Shown: one piece after another, positions 35,736-39,418 of the stretch
Layout of the letters: every line of letters starts with the position of its first letter
Numbering within the stretch: the first letter of the stretch is position 1
Source of the DNA: Noviherbaspirillum malthae
Lineage (GTDB): Bacteria; Pseudomonadota; Gammaproteobacteria; Burkholderiales; Burkholderiaceae_D
NCBI RefSeq assembly: GCF_015352985.1
Contig: NZ_JACYXF010000060.1
Coordinates: forward strand, 1 to 39,418
Length of the DNA: 39,418 bases
Direction: 5' to 3'
Program-made: the position numbers and the translations under genes
Notes under the pieces: generated by a model
Databases searched by the model: none
What the model was told of the DNA's origin: nothing
The model's input: only the letters and a program-made list of their open reading frames with translations

Positions 35736-36922
35736 ATCCGCTCGCGCCGTCATCCGCTCTTCCCTCCGCCCGCGCCGTCGTGCAAAACCTGGGCGCTTCG
35801 CGCATCCGCGAAGTCGCCAATGCCGGCATCGGCATGGAAGGCGTGCTGCCCTTCTGGTTCGGCGAACCGGACCAGGAAACACCGGGCTTCATCCGCGATG
35901 CGGCCAAAGAGGCGCTCGACGCCGGCGACACCTTCTACACCCACAACTTCGGCATTGCGCCGCTGCGCGAAGCGATCGCCAGATATGTGTCGACCCTGCA
36001 CCGCCCGGTGGATGTGAACCGCGTGGCCGTCACGTCGTCGGGCGTATCGGCGCTGATGCTGCTGTCGCAGCTCATCGTCAGTCCCGGCGACCGCGTCGTC
36101 GCCGTCACGCCGCTGTGGCCCAACCTGGTCGAGATACCGAAGATACTCGGCGCCGAGGTGGTCAAGGTGCCGCTACGCTTCGGCCAGACCTGGGAGCTGG
36201 ATGTGCAGCAGCTGCTCGATGCGCTCACGCCCGGCACCCGCGCCGTGTTCCTGAATTCGCCCAACAATCCGACCGGCTGGGTGATCACGAAGGAACAGCA
36301 GGAAATCATCCTGGCCCACTGCCGCCGGCACGGCATCTGGATTCTGGCCGACGATGTCTACGAGCGCCTGGTCTACGACGCGGCCCCGGACACGCGCGCC
36401 TGCGCGCCGTCGTTCCTCGACCTGTCGCATCCGGAAGACCGCATCGTCTCGGCCAACAGCTTTTCCAAGTCATGGCTGATGACCGGCTGGCGGCTCGGCT
36501 GGGTAGTGGCGCCTGAGCCCCTGATGGCCGACCTCGGCAAGCTGATCGAATACAACACCTCCTGCGCGCCGGGTTTCGCGCAGCGCGCCGGCATCGTCGC
36601 GGTCGAACGCGGCGAGGAAATCATCGCCAATACCGTGGAACGCTACCGCGCCGCGCGCGACTTCCTGCATGCGCGGCTCAATGCCATACCGGGCATCAGC
36701 GCACCGAAATCCAAGGGTGCGATGTACCTGTTCTTCCGTGTCGACGGCGCGCAGGATACGCTGGCGCTGTGCAAGCAGCTGGTGGTGGAAGCGCGGCTCG
36801 GTCTTGCGCCGGGAAGCGCATTCGGCCCCGAAGGTGAAGGCTATATCCGCTGGTGCTTCGCCAGTTCGCTCGACCGCCTCGAAGACGGCGCCCAGCGGCT
36901 GGAACAATTTTTGAAGCGCTGA
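35726..36922 (+). CDS. PLP-dependent class I/II aminotransferase
   Basis: A 398-residue fold-type I aminotransferase. Lys248 in NSFSKSWLMTGWRLGW forms the pyridoxal phosphate Schiff base, NSPNNPTGW near 175 holds the cofactor-binding Asn, and the Arg in RWCF near 374 should bind the substrate alpha-carboxylate. It resembles the aspartate aminotransferase subgroup, but the amino donor and keto acceptor are not readable. The start ATG 35726 (MHVNPLAPSSA) overlaps the end of the small membrane protein by ten bases; no other start is as well placed. It ends before a strong palindrome. A link with the MFS carrier, such as uptake and transamination of an organic acid, is only suggested by position. 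Confidence 0.9.
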   Translation: MHVNPLAPSSALPSARAVVQNLGASRIREVANAGIGMEGVLPFWFGEPDQETPGFIRDAAKEALDAGDTFYTHNFGIAPLREAIARYVSTLHRPVDVNRVAVTSSGVSALMLLSQLIVSPGDRVVAVTPLWPNLVEIPKILGAEVVKVPLRFGQTWELDVQQLLDALTPGTRAVFLNSPNNPTGWVITKEQQEIILAHCRRHGIWILADDVYERLVYDAAPDTRACAPSFLDLSHPEDRIVSANSFSKSWLMTGWRLGWVVAPEPLMADLGKLIEYNTSCAPGFAQRAGIVAVERGEEIIANTVERYRAARDFLHARLNAIPGISAPKSKGAMYLFFRVDGAQDTLALCKQLVVEARLGLAPGSAFGPEGEGYIRWCFASSLDRLEDGAQRLEQFLKR

Positions 36923-36996
36923 CCATCCCATTCCGCATGCCAGGCACGGTCTTCGTCAGGATAAAGAAGCGTGCCGTGATCGCACCCACCCTGCCC

Positions 36997-37021
36997 CGTG
37001 CATGGTCTGCAGCCATGCACG
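36997..37021. terminator. Palindrome between aminotransferase and cytochrome c genes
   Basis: CGTGCATGG (36997-37005) pairs perfectly with CCATGCACG (37013-37021) around a 7-base loop, with a second small hairpin (CTTCA/TGAAG) right after it. No T run is present, but the position between two convergent genes fits a bidirectional transcript end. Confidence 0.5.
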
Positions 37022-37052
37022 CTTCAGATTGAAGCCTGCAGTCCGGGCAACG

Positions 37053-37364
37053 CTACTTGATAGACAGCACGTATTCGGCCAGCGCCTTTGCATCCGCATC
37101 CGAGACTTGCGTCTGCGGCGGCATGGGCATTTGGCCCCAGACGCCCGAGCCGCCAGCCTTGATCTTTTTGGCCAGCCTTTCTGCGGCACCGCTGTCGCCA
37201 CTGTACTTGGCGGCCACATCTTTCAGCGCAGGGCCCACCCGTTTTTGATCGACGGCGTGACAGGCCATGCAGTTCGATTTCTTAAACAAGGCCTCATCGG
37301 CAAGAGCCGGACCTGTCGAAAGCAGATAGCCAGACGCGACACATAACGCCAAAACTTTGTGCAT
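37053..37364 (-). CDS. Small periplasmic cytochrome c
   Basis: A 103-residue class I cytochrome c. The signal peptide (MHKVLALCVASGYLL, cleavage after ALA22) leads to the haem site Cys32, Cys35, His36 (CMACH). The sixth ligand is probably Met79 or Met81 in GQMPMPP. It is the size of cytochrome c551/c8, soluble electron carriers. ATG 37364 is chosen because AGGA lies eight bases upstream on the minus strand and the signal peptide is well formed; ATG 37379 is an alternative. It lies 178 bases downstream of the PQQ-dehydrogenase-like gene in the same direction, so it may accept that enzyme's electrons. Confidence 0.9.
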   Translation of the reverse strand: MHKVLALCVASGYLLSTGPALADEALFKKSNCMACHAVDQKRVGPALKDVAAKYSGDSGAAERLAKKIKAGGSGVWGQMPMPPQTQVSDADAKALAEYVLSIK

Positions 37365-37542
37365 GAACATGATCCTCATATCGGACGCGACATGGCGCAC
37401 CTGAGATGTCAGCCCGCCCGCCATGAAGCGGGACTGCGAGCGGGGAGCTGATCACCATGCAAGGCTTGCCGAAAACCGCGTTGGTCGGAGAGACTTCCAC
37501 TTGCAACGGCATCGCCGGTTCAGCAGCGGGAGCTGCTGCATA

Positions 37543-38808
37543 TCAGCTCGGGGTCATCTTGATGATTTCACCCTCGTCGGTCGCGACGTACAAGTTGCCG
37601 TCAGGTGCCTGAACTACCGAGCGGAAGCGTCCTGCGGGCATCGGCAGCGATACCTTGGTTCGCTTCGCACTTTGGCCGTCGGGACTGATGTCCAGGACGT
37701 CCAGGCGGTTGCCCACCGGTGTTCCATGGATGCCGATGCCCATGTAGGAAACTACCATCTTGCCGTTCCAGTCCTTCCATTGCTTGCCGCTCAGGAATGT
37801 GGCGGATGACATGCCTTGGGACATTCCTTCATTGGTCCAGGCCGGCTTCATCGCCTTGGGATAGGTCTTCAGGTCAGTCATGGGCATGAACTTGGACCGC
37901 TCCTTCGGATCCATCGCGCCCATCTGATTGGGGCTGTAGCCACAATACTTGTCAGGACAGTCGCCGCGGCCGTTGACGTTGGAGCGGGGATCCCATCCGC
38001 TGTTGCCGCCGGCCTTGAGTGCAGTCACCTCATCGGTATGCCATGGTCCGTTTTCAGCCGTGAACGGCTGGTTGCTCCCAGGACGGAAAGCGATGCCTTG
38101 AGGATTGCGATGTCCATACGTGAAGATGCGCGGGTCGAATCCCTGCGGCGCATTATTGCCTGGAGCAGGCTTGCCGTCGCGGTCGATGCGCAGCACCTTG
38201 CCGCCGATGCGCGTTGGACTTTGCGGCACTTCGCCATTGTGGGTGTCGCCGGTGGTTACATACAGGAACCCGTCGCCGGGGCTGAAACGGATGCGGCCGC
38301 CGTTGTGGGCGCCCGACGCACCGAACGGATGGTCGCTCGGCGCAGTCTTGTAGGGGATGTCGTTGACAATGTCGTTGCGGCCGGAAAGCTTGGTCATGTC
38401 ATCGTTGACGACAAAGCGTATGACATGGTTAGTCTGCGGCTGCGCCATGCTGGAGGCCGAGTAGACATAAATGAAGCGGTTCTTTGCGAAGTCGGGGTCA
38501 ACCGCAACACCGTTCATGCCGGCTTGGCCGTCGCAGAACAAATCGTCGGCCTTGGTATCGTAATCCTTCGAGTCCTTCATGCCGAGCAAGCGGTTGACGG
38601 TGCCTGACGGCGTTCGCACGGAGAGTCCGTTGCATTTCTCGGTAAAGAACATCGTGCCGTCCGGAAGGAAAGCCATGTCCCACGGGTTGCTCAACTTGGA
38701 CAAGACGGTAGTCGCTGTCAAATTCGGCGCTGCCGCGCCGGCAACGCCAGAAACAGCAATGCCGGAACTTGCCATAAGCATGCAGCTAACAAGTTTAGTA
38801 AGACGCAT
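37543..38808 (-). CDS. PQQ-dependent sugar dehydrogenase-like protein
   Basis: A 421-residue periplasmic beta-propeller of the soluble glucose dehydrogenase (GSDH/YliI) family. A signal peptide (MRLTKLVSCMLMASSG) ends near AGA/AA. Family blocks are NPWDMAFLPDGTMFFTEK near 41-58, HNGGRIRFSPGDGFLYVTTGD near 168-188 with the expected active-site His, and YGHRNPQGIAFRPG near 235. A Cys pair in GDCPDKYC near 285-292 may form a disulfide. Relatives oxidise aldoses with bound PQQ, but substrate and cofactor use are inferred. AGGAGAGG precedes ATG 38808. The downstream cytochrome c gene suggests an electron acceptor. No PQQ biosynthesis genes are in the window. Confidence 0.9.
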   Translation of the reverse strand: MRLTKLVSCMLMASSGIAVSGVAGAAAPNLTATTVLSKLSNPWDMAFLPDGTMFFTEKCNGLSVRTPSGTVNRLLGMKDSKDYDTKADDLFCDGQAGMNGVAVDPDFAKNRFIYVYSASSMAQPQTNHVIRFVVNDDMTKLSGRNDIVNDIPYKTAPSDHPFGASGAHNGGRIRFSPGDGFLYVTTGDTHNGEVPQSPTRIGGKVLRIDRDGKPAPGNNAPQGFDPRIFTYGHRNPQGIAFRPGSNQPFTAENGPWHTDEVTALKAGGNSGWDPRSNVNGRGDCPDKYCGYSPNQMGAMDPKERSKFMPMTDLKTYPKAMKPAWTNEGMSQGMSSATFLSGKQWKDWNGKMVVSYMGIGIHGTPVGNRLDVLDISPDGQSAKRTKVSLPMPAGRFRSVVQAPDGNLYVATDEGEIIKMTPS

Positions 38809-39331
38809 AAAATCCTCTCCTCAACTTATCGTTGATTATTGGGATGCTGAAAATATGGATCTTCCGAAATAAGCACACGCCGGCTTTTTGAGTGTAGATC
38901 GTTGTATTAATGACATCCAAAACATTTTGTCTATCGGTCTACTGCTTCGATAGAAGCGATTGATCCCCTTGTTATTGACATGGTGCAGCGAGGATAACCA
39001 TTGCAACGGTCTGCTTCTGTGCCTGAATTCTGTGCAAACCTTGGCAAAGGCAGTGCTGGCAAGGTTGTCCGGTTCCTTTTCCGGCGATCATGAAGGGCCG
39101 ATTGCAATTCTTTATTGCACCAGGGCTAAACGGTTTGGATATGCGCCACGCTGGTAAATTTGACCTGTAGTCACAGAAAATGCATGGTGGATGATGCAGT
39201 TCGCCGGCAGGGTGGAAGACCGTGCTCGGCGGCTTGGGTATTTTCCGGTGATGAGATTTGCATTGATAAAAAATTAATCAACGCGTAAATAGGGGGTGCG
39301 GACAAAAACTTGGACTACTTGGAGGTAGTTC
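38809..39331. other. AT-rich non-coding region at the IS3-type boundary
   Basis: About 520 bases without a convincing gene. The left part should carry the promoter of the dehydrogenase gene on the minus strand and contains small inverted repeats (CTATCG at 38931-38936 and CGATAG at 38948-38953). An open frame at 38960-39157 has no ribosome binding site, domain or codon bias. The right part, from about 39297, looks like the left end of the IS3-type element. Confidence 0.45.
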
Positions 39332-39418
39332 ATGTACTCATACGAAGACCGCGTTCGAGCAGTAAAACTGTATATAAAGCTCGGAAAACGCCTAAATGCG
39401 ACCATTCGGCAGTTGGGC
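39297..39418 (+). mobile_element. Left end of an IS3-family element (partial)
   Basis: TGCGGACAAAAACTTGGACT at 39297-39316 has the form of an IS3-family terminal repeat (starting TG) and is followed by a good ribosome binding site and OrfA. The element runs out of the window, so the other end and the target duplication cannot be seen; the exact left boundary is a guess within about ten bases. Confidence 0.55.
39332..39418 (+). CDS. IS3-family transposase OrfA, N-terminal fragment
   Basis: Twenty-nine codons are visible, starting MYSYEDRVRAVKLYIKLG and continuing to TIRQLG. This is the N-terminal helix-turn-helix of IS3-family OrfA (InsE/IS150-like), which binds the element ends. TGGAGG lies eight bases before the ATG. 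In complete elements OrfB, with the DDE catalytic site, follows by a -1 frameshift; it is outside the window. Confidence 0.85.
   Translation, partial: MYSYEDRVRAVKLYIKLGKRLNATIRQLG

Noticed and set aside
37294..37512. 72-codon minus-strand frame overlapping the cytochrome c start
   Set aside because: No Shine-Dalgarno and it overlaps the signal peptide of a clear cytochrome c; nothing supports it.
38960..39157. 65-codon open frame before the IS3-type element
   Set aside because: No ribosome binding site, no hydrophobic pattern or domain, and codon use unlike the real genes.

Overview
This window looks like a chromosomal stretch from a GC-rich betaproteobacterium, most likely a Burkholderiales member of the Oxalobacteraceae type. 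That placement is an inference from gene order (def and fmt divergent from LysM-dprA-smg-topB), protein flavour and codon use; nothing in the window fixes the genus. I see no tRNA, rRNA, CRISPR array, prophage or recognisable defence system. Both ends stop inside transposase genes: an IS630-type gene on the minus strand at base 1 and an IS3-type OrfA on the plus strand at the last base. This suggests an assembly piece cut at repeated insertion sequences.

Layout. 1-1054: IS630-type transposase start, then about 1 kb of low-coding DNA with a leftward terminator hairpin, a short Cys-containing leader-like frame and a very short broken reading frame. 1055-4458: LysR regulator, class II glutamine amidotransferase, and an EAL-like/HDOD signalling protein. 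4537-8452: metH (B12-dependent methionine synthase) on the minus strand, with a leader that reads as a SAM-II-like riboswitch followed by an intrinsic terminator. 8612-10872: isochorismatase-like hydrolase, then fmt and def. 11028-16899: LysM protein, dprA, smg and topB. 16963-18608: GFA-family protein and two small lipoproteins, one behind a sigma-E-like promoter. 18763-20778: ogt and an Ada-AlkA fusion for alkylation repair.

21000-26780 is one compact branched-chain-amino-acid-type ABC transporter operon (binding protein, two ATPases, two permeases) ending in a translationally coupled alpha/beta hydrolase. 26799-31579: DUF1304 membrane protein, a four-PAS GGDEF-EAL protein and a GNAT/FemAB-like acyltransferase. 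32070-36922: a large repeat-stalked lipoprotein with a TbpB-like C-terminus, an orphan Hpt protein, an MFS transporter, a 47-residue membrane protein and a PLP aminotransferase overlapping it. 37053-38808: a periplasmic cytochrome c and a PQQ-dependent sugar-dehydrogenase-like protein, a plausible electron-transfer pair. 38809-39418: AT-rich non-coding DNA and the IS3-type element.

Most of the window is housekeeping. The signals most worth following are the metH leader, which has aptamer, antiterminator and terminator geometry with the predicted transcription start at the first aptamer base; the sigma-E-like promoter in front of a Ser/Gly-rich lipoprotein; the overlapping 47-aa membrane protein; the decayed leader-like locus beside the IS630 element; and the hydrolase-coupled transporter.
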